64,000 nt of DNA from Patiria pectinifera (lineage: Eukaryota > Echinodermata > Asteroidea > Valvatida > Asterinidae), in NCBI GenBank assembly GCA_029964075.1, contig CM057141.1, positions 12,710,001 through 12,774,000 on the forward strand, read 5' to 3'. A program made the translations under genes and the position numbers. This document shows, one piece after another, positions 8,517-22,300 of the stretch (within the stretch, counting starts at the first letter, position 1; the number at the start of each line of letters is the position of its first letter). The notes beneath the pieces are model-generated. The model did not search any database. It had not been told where the DNA came from and was given only the letters and a program-made list of their open reading frames with translations.

Positions 8517-11500
8517 TCATGTGTCGCGGTCTAAAGGTACCTTAACATGGATGGATTTTGACAAACTATAGCTTGTTGCATAGCGGATGAATAGGCCAAC
8601 AAGCTGACAAATCGGCAAGGCTTCAGACTTGAAACTTTTGGAGTGAGCCCCAGACGTAGGTACATGATGCCCCCAGTTTCGTTTTTGTGCAGTAAGTCCC
8701 ATAGCAAGGGCTGTCAGCGCCAGCCGACATGGCTCTCATGTGTCGCGGTCTAAAGGTACCTTAACATGGATGGATTTTGACAAACTATAGCTTGTTGCAT
8801 AGCGGATGAATAGGCCAACAAGCTGACAAATCGGCAAGGCTTCAGACTTGAAACTTTTGGAGTGAGCCCCAGACGTAGGTACATGATGCCCCCAGTTTCG
8901 TTTTTGTGCAGTAAGTCCCATAGCAAGGGCTGTCAGCGCCTGCCGACATGGCTCTCATGTGTCGCGGTCTAAAGGTACCTTAACATGGATGGATTTTGAC
9001 AAACTATAGCTTGTTGCATAGCGGATGAATAGGCCAACAAGCTGACAAATCGGCAAGGCTTCAGACTTGAAACTTTTGGAGTGAGCCCCAGATGTAGGTA
9101 CATGATGCCCCCAGTTTCGTTTTTGTGCAGTAAGTCCCATAGCAAGGGCTGTCAGCGCCTGCCGACATGGCTCTCATGTGTCGCGGTCTAAAGGTACCTT
9201 AACATGGATGGATTTTGACAAACTATAGCTTGTTGCATAGCGGATGAATAGGCCAACAAGCTGACAAATCGGCAAGGCTTCAGACTTGAAACTTTTGGAG
9301 TGAGCCCCAGACGTAGGTACATGATGCCCCCAGTTTCGTTTTTGTGCAGTAAGTCCCATAGCAAGGGCTGTCAGCGCCTGCCGACATGGCTCTCATGTGT
9401 CGCGGTCTAAAGGTACCTTAACATGGATGGATTTTGACAAACTATAGCTTGTTGCATAGCGGATGAATAGGCCAACAAGCTGACAAATCGGCAAGGCTTC
9501 AGACTTGAAACTTTTGGAGTGAGCCCCAGACGTAGGTACATGATGCCCCCAGTTTCGTTTTTGTGCAGTAAGTCCCATAGCAAGGGCTGTCAGCGCCTGC
9601 CGACATGGCTCTCATGTGTCGCGGTCTAAAGGTACCTTAACATGGATGGATTTTGACAAACTATAGCTTGTTGCATAGCGGATGAATAGGCCAACAAGCT
9701 GACAAATCGGCAAGGCTTCAGACTTGAAACTTTTGGAGTGAGCCCCAGACGTAGGTACATGATGCCCCCAGTTTCGTTTTTGTGCAGTAAGTCCCATAGC
9801 AAGGGCTGTCAGCGCCAGCCGACATGGCTCTCATGTGTCGCGGTCTAAAGGTACCTTAACATGGATGGATTTTGACAAACTATAGCTTGTTGCATAGCGG
9901 ATGAATAGGCCAACAAGCTGACAAATCGGCAAGGCTTCAGACTTGAAACTTTTGGAGTGAGCCCCAGACGTAGGTACATGATGCCCCCAGTTTCGTTTTT
10001 GTGCAGTAAGTCCCATAGCAAGGGCTGTCAGCGCCAGCCGACATGGCTCTCATGTGTCGCGGTCTAAAGGTACCTTAACATGGATGGATTTTGACAAACT
10101 ATAGCTTGTTGCATAGCGGATGAATAGGCCAACAAGCTGACAAATCGGCAAGGCTTCAGACTTGAAACTTTTGGAGTGAGCCCCAGACGTAGGTACATGA
10201 TGCCCCCAGTTTCGTTTTTGTGCAGTAAGTCCCATAGCAAGGGCTGTCAGCGCCAGCCGACATGGCTCTCATGTGTCGCGGTCTAAAGGTACCTTAACAT
10301 GGATGGATTTTGACAAACTATAGCTTGTTGCATAGCGGATGAATAGGCCAACAAGCTGACAAATCGGCAAGGCTTCAGACTTGAAACTTTTGGAGTGAGC
10401 CCCAGACGTAGGTACATGATGCCCCCAGTTTCGTTTTTGTGCAGTAAGTCCCATAGCAAGGGCTGTCAGCGCCAGCCGACATGGCTCTCATGTGTCGCGG
10501 TCTAAAGGTACCTTAACATGGATGGATTTTGACAAACTATAGCTTGTTGCATAGCGGATGAATAGGCCAACAAGCTGACAAATCGGCAAGGCTTCAGACT
10601 TGAAACTTTTGGAGTGAGCCCCAGACGTAGGTACATGATGCCCCAGTTTCGTTTTTGTGCAGTAAGTCCCATAGCAAGGGCTGTCAGCGCCTGCCGACAT
10701 GGCTCTCATGTGTCGCGGTCTAAAGGTACCTTAACATGGATGGATTTTGACAAACTATAGCTTGTTGCATAGCGGATGAATAGGCCAACAAGCTGACAAA
10801 TCGGCAAGGCTTCAGACTTGAAACTTTTGGAGTGAGCCCCAGACGTAGGTACATGATGCCCCCAGTTTCGTTTTTGTGCAGTAAGTCCCATAGCAAGGGC
10901 TGTCAGCGCCTGCCGACATGGCTCTCATGTGTCGCGGTCTAAAGGTACCTTAACATGGATGGATTTTGACAAACTATAGCTTGTTGCATAGCGGATGAAT
11001 AGGCCAACAAGCTGACAAATCGGCAAGGCTTCAGACTTGAAACTTTTGGAGTGAGCCCCAGACGTAGGTACATGATGCCCCAGTTTCGTTTTTGTGCAGT
11101 AAGTCCCATAGCAAGGGCTGTCAGCGCCTGCCGACATGGCTCTCATGTGTCGCGGTCTAAAGGTACCTTAACATGGATGGATTTTGACAAACTATAGCTT
11201 GTTGCATAGCGGATGAATAGGCCAACAAGCTGACAAATCGGCAAGGCTTCAGACTTGAAACTTTTGGAGTGAGCCCCAGACGTAGGTACATGATGCCCCC
11301 AGTTTCGTTTTTGTGCAGTAAGTCCCATAGCAAGGGCTGTCAGCGCCTGCCGACATGGCTCTCATGTGTCGCGGTCTAAAGGTACCTTAACATGGATGGA
11401 TTTTGACAAACTATAGCTTGTTGCATAGCGGATGAATAGGCCAACAAGCTGACAAATCGGCAAGGCTTCAGACTTGAAACTTTTGGAGTGAGCCCCAGAC

Positions 11501-14500
11501 GTAGGTACATGATGCCCCCAGTTTCGTTTTTGTGCAGTAAGTCCCATAGCAAGGGCTGTCAGCGCCTGCCGACATGGCTCTCATGTGTCGCGGTCTAAAG
11601 GTACCTTAACATGGATGGATTTTGACAAACTATAGCTTGTTGCATAGCGGATGAATAGGCCAACAAGCTGACAAATCGGCAAGGCTTCAGACTTGAAACT
11701 TTTGGAGTGAGCCCCAGACGTAGGTACATGATGCCCCAGTTTCGTTTTTGTGCAGTAAGTCCCATAGCAAGGGCTGTCAGCGCCTGCCGACATGGCTCTC
11801 ATGTGTCGCGGTCTAAAGGTACCTTAACATGGATGGATTTTGACAAACTATAGCTTGTTGCATAGCGGATGAATAGGCCAACAAGCTGACAAATCGGCAA
11901 GGCTTCAGACTTGAAACTTTTGGAGTGAGCCCCAGACGTAGGTACATGATCCCCCAGTTTCGTTTTTGTGCAGTAAGTCCCATAGCAAGGGCTGTCAGCG
12001 CCTGCCGACATGGCTCTCATGTGTCGCGGTCTAAAGGTACCTTAACATGGATGGATTTTGACAAACTATAGCTTGTTGCATAGCGGATGAATAGGCCAAC
12101 AAGCTGACAAATCGGCAAGGCTTCAGACTTGAAACTTTTGGAGTGAGCCCCAGACGTAGGTACATGATGCCCCCAGTTTCGTTTTTGTGCAGTAAGTCCC
12201 ATAGCAAGGGCTGTCAGCGCCTGCCGACATGGCTCTCATGTGTCGCGGTCTAAAGGTACCTTAACATGGATGGATTTTGACAAACTATAGCTTGTTGCAT
12301 AGCGGATGAATAGGCCAACAAGCTGACAAATCGGCAAGGCTTCAGACTTGAAACTTTTGGAGTGAGCCCCAGACGTAGGTACATGATGCCCCAGTTTCGT
12401 TTTTGTGCAGTAAGTCCCATAGCAAGGGCTGTCAGCGCCTGCCGACATGGCTCTCATGTGTCGCGGTCTAAAGGTACCTTAACATGGATGGATTTTGACA
12501 AACTATAGCTTGTTGCATAGCGGATGAATAGGCCAACAAGCTGACAAATCGGCAAGGCTTCAGACTTGAAACTTTTGGAGTGAGCCCCAGACGTAGGTAC
12601 ATGATGCCCCAGTTTCGTTTTTGTGCAGTAAGTCCCATAGCAAGGGCTGTCAGCGCCAGCCGACATGGCTCTCATGTGTCGCGGTCTAAAGGTACCTTAA
12701 CATGGATGGATTTTGACAAACTATAGCTTGTTGCATAGCGGATGAATAGGCCAACAAGCTGACAAATCGGCAAGGCTTCAGACTTGAAACTTTGGAGTGA
12801 GCCCCAGACGTAGGTACATGATGCCCCCAGTTTCGTTTTTGTGCAGTAAGTCCCATAGCAAGGGCTGTCAGCGCCAGCCGACATGGCTCTCATGTGTCGC
12901 GGTCTAAAGGTACCTTAACATGGATGGATTTTGACAAACTATAGCTTGTTGCATAGCGGATGAATAGGCCAACAAGCTGACAAATCGGCAAGGCTTCAGA
13001 CTTGAAACTTTTGGAGTGAGCCCCAGACGTAGGTACATGATGCCCCCAGTTTCGTTTTTGTGCAGTAAGTCCCATAGCAAGGGCTGTCAGCGCCTGCCGA
13101 CATGGCTCTCATGTGTCGCGGTCTAAAGGTACCTTAACATGGATGGATTTTGACAAACTATAGCTTGTTGCATAGCGGATGAATAGGCCAACAAGCTGAC
13201 AAATCGGCAAGGCTTCAGACTTGAAACTTTTGGAGTGAGCCCCAGACGTAGGTACATGATGCCCCCAGTTTCGTTTTTGTGCAGTAAGTCCCATAGCAAG
13301 GGCTGTCAGCGCCTGCCGACATGGCTCTCATGTGTCGCGGTCTAAAGGTACCTTAACATGGATGGATTTTGACAAACTATAGCTTGTTGCATAGCGGATG
13401 AATAGGCCAACAAGCTGACAAATCGGCAAGGCTTCAGACTTGAAACTTTTGGAGTGAGCCCCAGACGTAGGTACATGATGCCCCCAGTTTCGTTTTTGTG
13501 CAGTAAGTCCCATAGCAAGGGCTGTCAGCGCCTGCCGACATGGCTCTCATGTGTCGCGGTCTAAAGGTACCTTAACATGGATGGATTTTGACAAACTATA
13601 GCTTGTTGCATAGCGGATGAATAGGCCAACAAGCTGACAAATCGGCAAGGCTTCAGACTTGAAACTTTTGGAGTGAGCCCCAGACGTAGGTACATGATGC
13701 CCCCAGTTTCGTTTTTGTGCAGTAAGTCCCATAGCAAGGGCTGTCAGCGCCTGCCGACATGGCTCTCATGTGTCGCGGTCTAAAGGTACCTTAACATGGA
13801 TGGATTTTGACAAACTATAGCTTGTTGCATAGCGGATGAATAGGCCAACAAGCTGACAAATCGGCAAGGCTTCAGACTTGAAACTTTTGGAGTGAGCCCC
13901 AGACGTAGGTACATGATGCCCCAGTTTCGTTTTTGTGCAGTAAGTCCCATAGCAAGGGCTGTCAGCGCCTGCCGACATGGCTCTCATGTGTCGCGGTCTA
14001 AAGGTACCTTAACATGGATGGATTTTGACAAACTATAGCTTGTTGCATAGCGGATGAATAGGCCAACAAGCTGACAAATCGGCAAGGCTTCAGACTTGAA
14101 ACTTTTGGAGTGAGCCCCAGACGTAGGTACATGATGCCCCAGTTTCGTTTTTGTGCAGTAAGTCCCATAGCAAGGGCTGTCAGCGCCTGCCGACATGGCT
14201 CTCATGTGTCGCGGTCTAAAGGTACCTTAACATGGATGGATTTTGACAAACTATAGCTTGTTGCATAGCGGATGAATAGGCCAACAAGCTGACAAATCGG
14301 CAAGGCTTCAGACTTGAAACTTTTGGAGTGAGCCCCAGACGTAGGTACATGATGCCCCCAGTTTCGTTTTTGTGCAGTAAGTCCCATAGCAAGGGCTGTC
14401 AGCGCCTGCCGACATGGCTCTCATGTGTCGCGGTCTAAAGGTACCTTAACATGGATGGATTTTGACAAACTATAGCTTGTTGCATAGCGGATGAATAGGC

Positions 14501-16167
14501 CAACAAGCTGACAAATCGGCAAGGCTTCAGACTTGAAACTTTTGGAGTGAGCCCCAGACGTAGGTACATGATGCCCCAGTTTCGTTTTTGTGCAGTAAGT
14601 CCCATAGCAAGGGCTGTCAGCGCCAGCCGACATGGCTCTCATGTGTCGCGGTCTAAAGGTACCTTAACATGGATGGATTTTGACAAACTATAGCTTGTTG
14701 CATAGCGGATGAATAGGCCAACAAGCTGACAAATCGGCAAGGCTTCAGACTTGAAACTTTTGGAGTGAGCCCCAGACGTAGGTACATGATGCCCCCAGTT
14801 TCGTTTTTGTGCAGTAAGTCCCATAGCAAGGGCTGTCAGCGCCTGCCGACATGGCTCTCATGTGTCGCGGTCTAAAGGTACCTTAACATGGATGGATTTT
14901 GACAAACTATAGCTTGTTGCATAGCGGATGAATAGGCCAACAAGCTGACAAATCGGCAAGGCTTCAGACTTGAAACTTTTGGAGTGAGCCCCAGACGTAG
15001 GTACATGATGCCCCAGTTTCGTTTTTGTGCAGTAAGTCCCATAGCAAGGGCTGTCAGCGCCAGCCGACATGGCTCTCATGTGTCGCGGTCTAAAGGTACC
15101 TTAACATGGATGGATTTTGACAAACTATAGCTTGTTGCATAGCGGATGAATAGGCCAACAAGCTGACAAATCGGCAAGGCTTCAGACTTGAAACTTTTGG
15201 AGTGAGCCCCAGACGTAGGTACATGATGCCCCCAGTTTCGTTTTTGTGCAGTAAGTCCCATAGCAAGGGCTGTCAGCGCCAGCCGACATGGCTCTCATGT
15301 GTCGCGGTCTAAAGGTACCTTAACATGGATGGATTTTGACAAACTATAGCTTGTTGCATAGCGGATGAATAGGCCAACAAGCTGACAAATCGGCAAGGCT
15401 TCAGACTTGAAACTTTGGAGTGAGCCCCAGACGTAGGTACATGATGCCCCCAGTTTCGTTTTTGTGCAGTAAGTCCCATAGCAAGGGCTGTCAGCGCCTG
15501 CCGACATGGCTCTCATGTGTCGCGGTCTAAAGGTACCTTAACATGGATGGATTTTGACAAACTATAGCTTGTTGCATAGCGGATGAATAGGCCAACAAGC
15601 TGACAAATCGGCAAGGCTTCAGACTTGAAACTTTTGGAGTGAGCCCCAGACGTAGGTACATGATGCCCCAGTTTCGTTTTTGTGCAGTAAGTCCCATAGC
15701 AAGGGCTGTCAGCGCCTGCCGACATGGCTCTCATGTGTCGCGGTCTAAAGGTACCTTAACATGGATGGATTTTGACAAACTATAGCTTGTTGCATAGCGG
15801 ATGAATAGGCCAACAAGCTGACAAATCGGCAAGGCTTCAGACTTGAAACTTTTGGAGTGAGCCCCAGACGTAGGTACATGATGCCCCCAGTTTCGTTTTT
15901 GTGCAGTAAGTCCCATAGCAAGGGCTGTCAGCGCCAGCCGACATGGCTCTCATGTGTCGCGGTCTAAAGGTACCTTAACATGGATGGATTTTGACAAACT
16001 ATAGCTTGTTGCATAGCGGATGAATAGGCCAACAAGCTGACAAATCGGCAAGGCTTCAGACTTGAAACTTTGGAGTGAGCCCCAGACGTAGGTACATGAT
16101 GCCCCCAGTTTCGTTTTTGTGCAGTAAGTCCCATAGCAAGGGCTGTCAGCGCCAGCCGACATGGCTC

Positions 16168-16387
16168 TCATGTGTCGCGGTCTAAAGGTACCTTAACATG
16201 GATGGATTTTGACAAACTATAGCTTGTTGCATAGCGGATGAATAGGCCAACAAGCTGACAAATCGGAAAGGCTTCAGACTTGAAACTTGTGGAGTGAGCC
16301 CCAGAGGTAAGTACATGATGCCCACCAGTTTCGTTTTTGTGCAGTAGGTCCCATAGCAAGGGCTGTCAGCGCCTGCCGACATGGCTC
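16168..16387 (-). repeat. Divergent 220-bp monomer inside the homogeneous core
   Basis: About six substitutions and one inserted base (CGGAAAGG, AACTTGTGG, CAGAGGTAAG, GCCCACCAG, GTAGGTCCC) set this monomer apart, while its neighbours are almost pure consensus. It is the most divergent complete monomer of the left core. It may have escaped homogenisation or may be a locally mis-called stretch; all its changes lie in the second half of the monomer. Confidence 0.75.
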
Positions 16388-19300
16388 TCATGTGTCGCGG
16401 TCTAAAGGTACCTTAACATGGATGGATTTTGACAAACTATAGCTTGTTGCATAGCGGATGAATAGGCCAACAAGCTGACAAATCGGCAAGGCTTCAGACT
16501 TGAAACTTTTGGAGTGAGCCCCAGACGTAGGTACATGATGCCCCAGTTTCGTTTTTGTGCAGTAAGTCCCATAGCAAGGGCTGTCAGCGCCTGCCGACAT
16601 GGCTCTCATGTGTCGCGGTCTAAAGGTACCTTAACATGGATGGATTTTGACAAACTATAGCTTGTTGCATAGCGGATGAATAGGCCAACAAGCTGACAAA
16701 TCGGCAAGGCTTCAGACTTGAAACTTTTGGAGTGAGCCCCAGACGTAGGTACATGATGCCCCCAGTTTCGTTTTTGTGCAGTAAGTCCCATAGCAAGGGC
16801 TGTCAGCGCCAGCCGACATGGCTCTCATGTGTCGCGGTCTAAAGGTACCTTAACATGGATGGATTTTGACAAACTATAGCTTGTTGCATAGCGGATGAAT
16901 AGGCCAACAAGCTGACAAATCGGCAAGGCTTCAGACTTGAAACTTTTGGAGTGAGCCCCAGACGTAGGTACATGATGCCCCAGTTTCGTTTTTGTGCAGT
17001 AAGTCCCATAGCAAGGGCTGTCAGCGCCTGCCGACATGGCTCTCATGTGTCGCGGTCTAAAGGTACCTTAACATGGATGGATTTTGACAAACTATAGCTT
17101 GTTGCATAGCGGATGAATAGGCCAACAAGCTGACAAATCGGCAAGGCTTCAGACTTGAAACTTTGGAGTGAGCCCCAGACGTAGGTACATGATGCCCCCA
17201 GTTTCGTTTTTGTGCAGTAAGTCCCATAGCAAGGGCTGTCAGCGCCTGCCGACATGGCTCTCATGTGTCGCGGTCTAAAGGTACCTTAACATGGATGGAT
17301 TTTGACAAACTATAGCTTGTTGCATAGCGGATGAATAGGCCAACAAGCTGACAAATCGGCAAGGCTTCAGACTTGAAACTTTTGGAGTGAGCCCCAGACG
17401 TAGGTACATGATGCCCCCAGTTTCGTTTTTGTGCAGTAAGTCCCATAGCAAGGGCTGTCAGCGCCTGCCGACATGGCTCTCATGTGTCGCGGTCTAAAGG
17501 TACCTTAACATGGATGGATTTTGACAAACTATAGCTTGTTGCATAGCGGATGAATAGGCCAACAAGCTGACAAATCGGCAAGGCTTCAGACTTGAAACTT
17601 TTGGAGTGAGCCCCAGACGTAGGTACATGATGCCCCAGTTTCGTTTTTGTGCAGTAAGTCCCATAGCAAGGGCTGTCAGCGCCTGCCGACATGGCTCTCA
17701 TGTGTCGCGGTCTAAAGGTACCTTAACATGGATGGATTTTGACAAACTATAGCTTGTTGCATAGCGGATGAATAGGCCAACAAGCTGACAAATCGGCAAG
17801 GCTTCAGACTTGAAACTTTTGGAGTGAGCCCCAGACGTAGGTACATGATGCCCCCAGTTTCGTTTTTGTGCAGTAAGTCCCATAGCAAGGGCTGTCAGCG
17901 CCAGCCGACATGGCTCTCATGTGTCGCGGTCTAAAGGTACCTTAACATGGATGGATTTTGACAAACTATAGCTTGTTGCATAGCGGATGAATAGGCCAAC
18001 AAGCTGACAAATCGGCAAGGCTTCAGACTTGAAACTTTTGGAGTGAGCCCCAGACGTAGGTACATGATGCCCCCAGTTTCGTTTTTGTGCAGTAAGTCCC
18101 ATAGCAAGGGCTGTCAGCGCCAGCCGACATGGCTCTCATGTGTCGCGGTCTAAAGGTACCTTAACATGGATGGATTTTGACAAACTATAGCTTGTTGCAT
18201 AGCGGATGAATAGGCCAACAAGCTGACAAATCGGCAAGGCTTCAGACTTGAAACTTTTGGAGTGAGCCCCAGACGTAGGTACATGATGCCCCCAGTTTCG
18301 TTTTTGTGCAGTAAGTCCCATAGCAAGGGCTGTCAGCGCCTGCCGACATGGCTCTCATGTGTCGCGGTCTAAAGGTACCTTAACATGGATGGATTTTGAC
18401 AAACTATAGCTTGTTGCATAGCGGATGAATAGGCCAACAAGCTGACAAATCGGCAAGGCTTCAGACTTGAAACTTTGGAGTGAGCCCCAGACGTAGGTAC
18501 ATGATGCCCCCAGTTTCGTTTTTGTGCAGTAAGTCCCATAGCAAGGGCTGTCAGCGCCTGCCGACATGGCTCTCATGTGTCGCGGTCTAAAGGTACCTTA
18601 ACATGGATGGATTTTGACAAACTATAGCTTGTTGCATAGCGGATGAATAGGCCAACAAGCTGACAAATCGGCAAGGCTTCAGACTTGAAACTTTTGGAGT
18701 GAGCCCCAGACGTAGGTACATGATGCCCCCAGTTTCGTTTTTGTGCAGTAAGTCCCATAGCAAGGGCTGTCAGCGCCTGCCGACATGGCTCTCATGTGTC
18801 GCGGTCTAAAGGTACCTTAACATGGATGGATTTTGACAAACTATAGCTTGTTGCATAGCGGATGAATAGGCCAACAAGCTGACAAATCGGCAAGGCTTCA
18901 GACTTGAAACTTTTGGAGTGAGCCCCAGACGTAGGTACATGATGCCCCCAGTTTCGTTTTTGTGCAGTAAGTCCCATAGCAAGGGCTGTCAGCGCCTGCC
19001 GACATGGCTCTCATGTGTCGCGGTCTAAAGGTACCTTAACATGGATGGATTTTGACAAACTATAGCTTGTTGCATAGCGGATGAATAGGCCAACAAGCTG
19101 ACAAATCGGCAAGGCTTCAGACTTGAAACTTTTGGAGTGAGCCCCAGACGTAGGTACATGATGCCCCCAGTTTCGTTTTTGTGCAGTAAGTCCCATAGCA
19201 AGGGCTGTCAGCGCCTGCCGACATGGCTCTCATGTGTCGCGGTCTAAAGGTACCTTAACATGGATGGATTTTGACAAACTATAGCTTGTTGCATAGCGGA

Positions 19301-22300
19301 TGAATAGGCCAACAAGCTGACAAATCGGCAAGGCTTCAGACTTGAAACTTTTGGAGTGAGCCCCAGACGTAGGTACATGATGCCCCCAGTTTCGTTTTTG
19401 TGCAGTAAGTCCCATAGCAAGGGCTGTCAGCGCCTGCCGACATGGCTCTCATGTGTCGCGGTCTAAAGGTACCTTAACATGGATGGATTTTGACAAACTA
19501 TAGCTTGTTGCATAGCGGATGAATAGGCCAACAAGCTGACAAATCGGCAAGGCTTCAGACTTGAAACTTTTGGAGTGAGCCCCAGACGTAGGTACATGAT
19601 GCCCCCAGTTTCGTTTTTGTGCAGTAAGTCCCATAGCAAGGGCTGTCAGCGCCTGCCGACATGGCTCTCATGTGTCGCGGTCTAAAGGTACCTTAACATG
19701 GATGGATTTTGACAAACTATAGCTTGTTGCATAGCGGATGAATAGGCCAACAAGCTGACAAATCGGCAAGGCTTCAGACTTGAAACTTTTGGAGTGAGCC
19801 CCAGACGTAGGTACATGATGCCCCCAGTTTCGTTTTTGTGCAGTAAGTCCCATAGCAAGGGCTGTCAGCGCCAGCCGACATGGCTCTCATGTGTCGCGGT
19901 CTAAAGGTACCTTAACATGGATGGATTTTGACAAACTATAGCTTGTTGCATAGCGGATGAATAGGCCAACAAGCTGACAAATCGGCAAGGCTTCAGACTT
20001 GAAACTTTTGGAGTGAGCCCCAGACGTAGGTACATGATGCCCCAGTTTCGTTTTTGTGCAGTAAGTCCCATAGCAAGGGCTGTCAGCGCCAGCCGACATG
20101 GCTCTCATGTGTCGCGGTCTAAAGGTACCTTAACATGGATGGATTTTGACAAACTATAGCTTGTTGCATAGCGGATGAATAGGCCAACAAGCTGACAAAT
20201 CGGCAAGGCTTCAGACTTGAAACTTTTGGAGTGAGCCCCAGACGTAGGTACATGATGCCCCAGTTTCGTTTTTGTGCAGTAAGTCCCATAGCAAGGGCTG
20301 TCAGCGCCAGCCGACATGGCTCTCATGTGTCGCGGTCTAAAGGTACCTTAACATGGATGGATTTTGACAAACTATAGCTTGTTGCATAGCGGATGAATAG
20401 GCCAACAAGCTGACAAATCGGCAAGGCTTCAGACTTGAAACTTTTGGAGTGAGCCCCAGACGTAGGTACATGATGCCCCCAGTTTCGTTTTTGTGCAGTA
20501 AGTCCCATAGCAAGGGCTGTCAGCGCCTGCCGACATGGCTCTCATGTGTCGCGGTCTAAAGGTACCTTAACATGGATGGATTTTGACAAACTATAGCTTG
20601 TTGCATAGCGGATGAATAGGCCAACAAGCTGACAAATCGGCAAGGCTTCAGACTTGAAACTTTTGGAGTGAGCCCCAGACGTAGGTACATGATGCCCCCA
20701 GTTTCGTTTTTGTGCAGTAAGTCCCATAGCAAGGGCTGTCAGCGCCTGCCGACATGGCTCTCATGTGTCGCGGTCTAAAGGTACCTTAACATGGATGGAT
20801 TTTGACAAACTATAGCTTGTTGCATAGCGGATGAATAGGCCAACAAGCTGACAAATCGGCAAGGCTTCAGACTTGAAACTTTTGGAGTGAGCCCCAGACG
20901 TAGGTACATGATGCCCCCAGTTTCGTTTTTGTGCAGTAAGTCCCATAGCAAGGGCTGTCAGCGCCTGCCGACATGGCTCTCATGTGTCGCGGTCTAAAGG
21001 TACCTTAACATGGATGGATTTTGACAAACTATAGCTTGTTGCATAGCGGATGAATAGGCCAACAAGCTGACAAATCGGCAAGGCTTCAGACTTGAAACTT
21101 TTGGAGTGAGCCCCAGACGTAGGTACATGATGCCCCCAGTTTCGTTTTTGTGCAGTAAGTCCCATAGCAAGGGCTGTCAGCGCCTGCCGACATGGCTCTC
21201 ATGTGTCGCGGTCTAAAGGTACCTTAACATGGATGGATTTTGACAAACTATAGCTTGTTGCATAGCGGATGAATAGGCCAACAAGCTGACAAATCGGCAA
21301 GGCTTCAGACTTGAAACTTTGGAGTGAGCCCCAGACGTAGGTACATGATGCCCCCAGTTTCGTTTTTGTGCAGTAAGTCCCATAGCAAGGGCTGTCAGCG
21401 CCTGCCGACATGGCTCTCATGTGTCGCGGTCTAAAGGTACCTTAACATGGATGGATTTTGACAAACTATAGCTTGTTGCATAGCGGATGAATAGGCCAAC
21501 AAGCTGACAAATCGGCAAGGCTTCAGACTTGAAACTTTTGGAGTGAGCCCCAGACGTAGGTACATGATGCCCCCAGTTTCGTTTTTGTGCAGTAAGTCCC
21601 ATAGCAAGGGCTGTCAGCGCCAGCCGACATGGCTCTCATGTGTCGCGGTCTAAAGGTACCTTAACATGGATGGATTTTGACAAACTATAGCTTGTTGCAT
21701 AGCGGATGAATAGGCCAACAAGCTGACAAATCGGCAAGGCTTCAGACTTGAAACTTTTGGAGTGAGCCCCAGACGTAGGTACATGATGCCCCCAGTTTCG
21801 TTTTTGTGCAGTAAGTCCCATAGCAAGGGCTGTCAGCGCCTGCCGACATGGCTCTCATGTGTCGCGGTCTAAAGGTACCTTAACATGGATGGATTTTGAC
21901 AAACTATAGCTTGTTGCATAGCGGATGAATAGGCCAACAAGCTGACAAATCGGCAAGGCTTCAGACTTGAAACTTTTGGAGTGAGCCCCAGACGTAGGTA
22001 CATGATGCCCCCAGTTTCGTTTTTGTGCAGTAAGTCCCATAGCAAGGGCTGTCAGCGCCTGCCGACATGGCTCTCATGTGTCGCGGTCTAAAGGTACCTT
22101 AACATGGATGGATTTTGACAAACTATAGCTTGTTGCATAGCGGATGAATAGGCCAACAAGCTGACAAATCGGCAAGGCTTCAGACTTGAAACTTTTGGAG
22201 TGAGCCCCAGACGTAGGTACATGATGCCCCCAGTTTCGTTTTTGTGCAGTAAGTCCCATAGCAAGGGCTGTCAGCGCCTGCCGACATGGCTCTCATGTGT

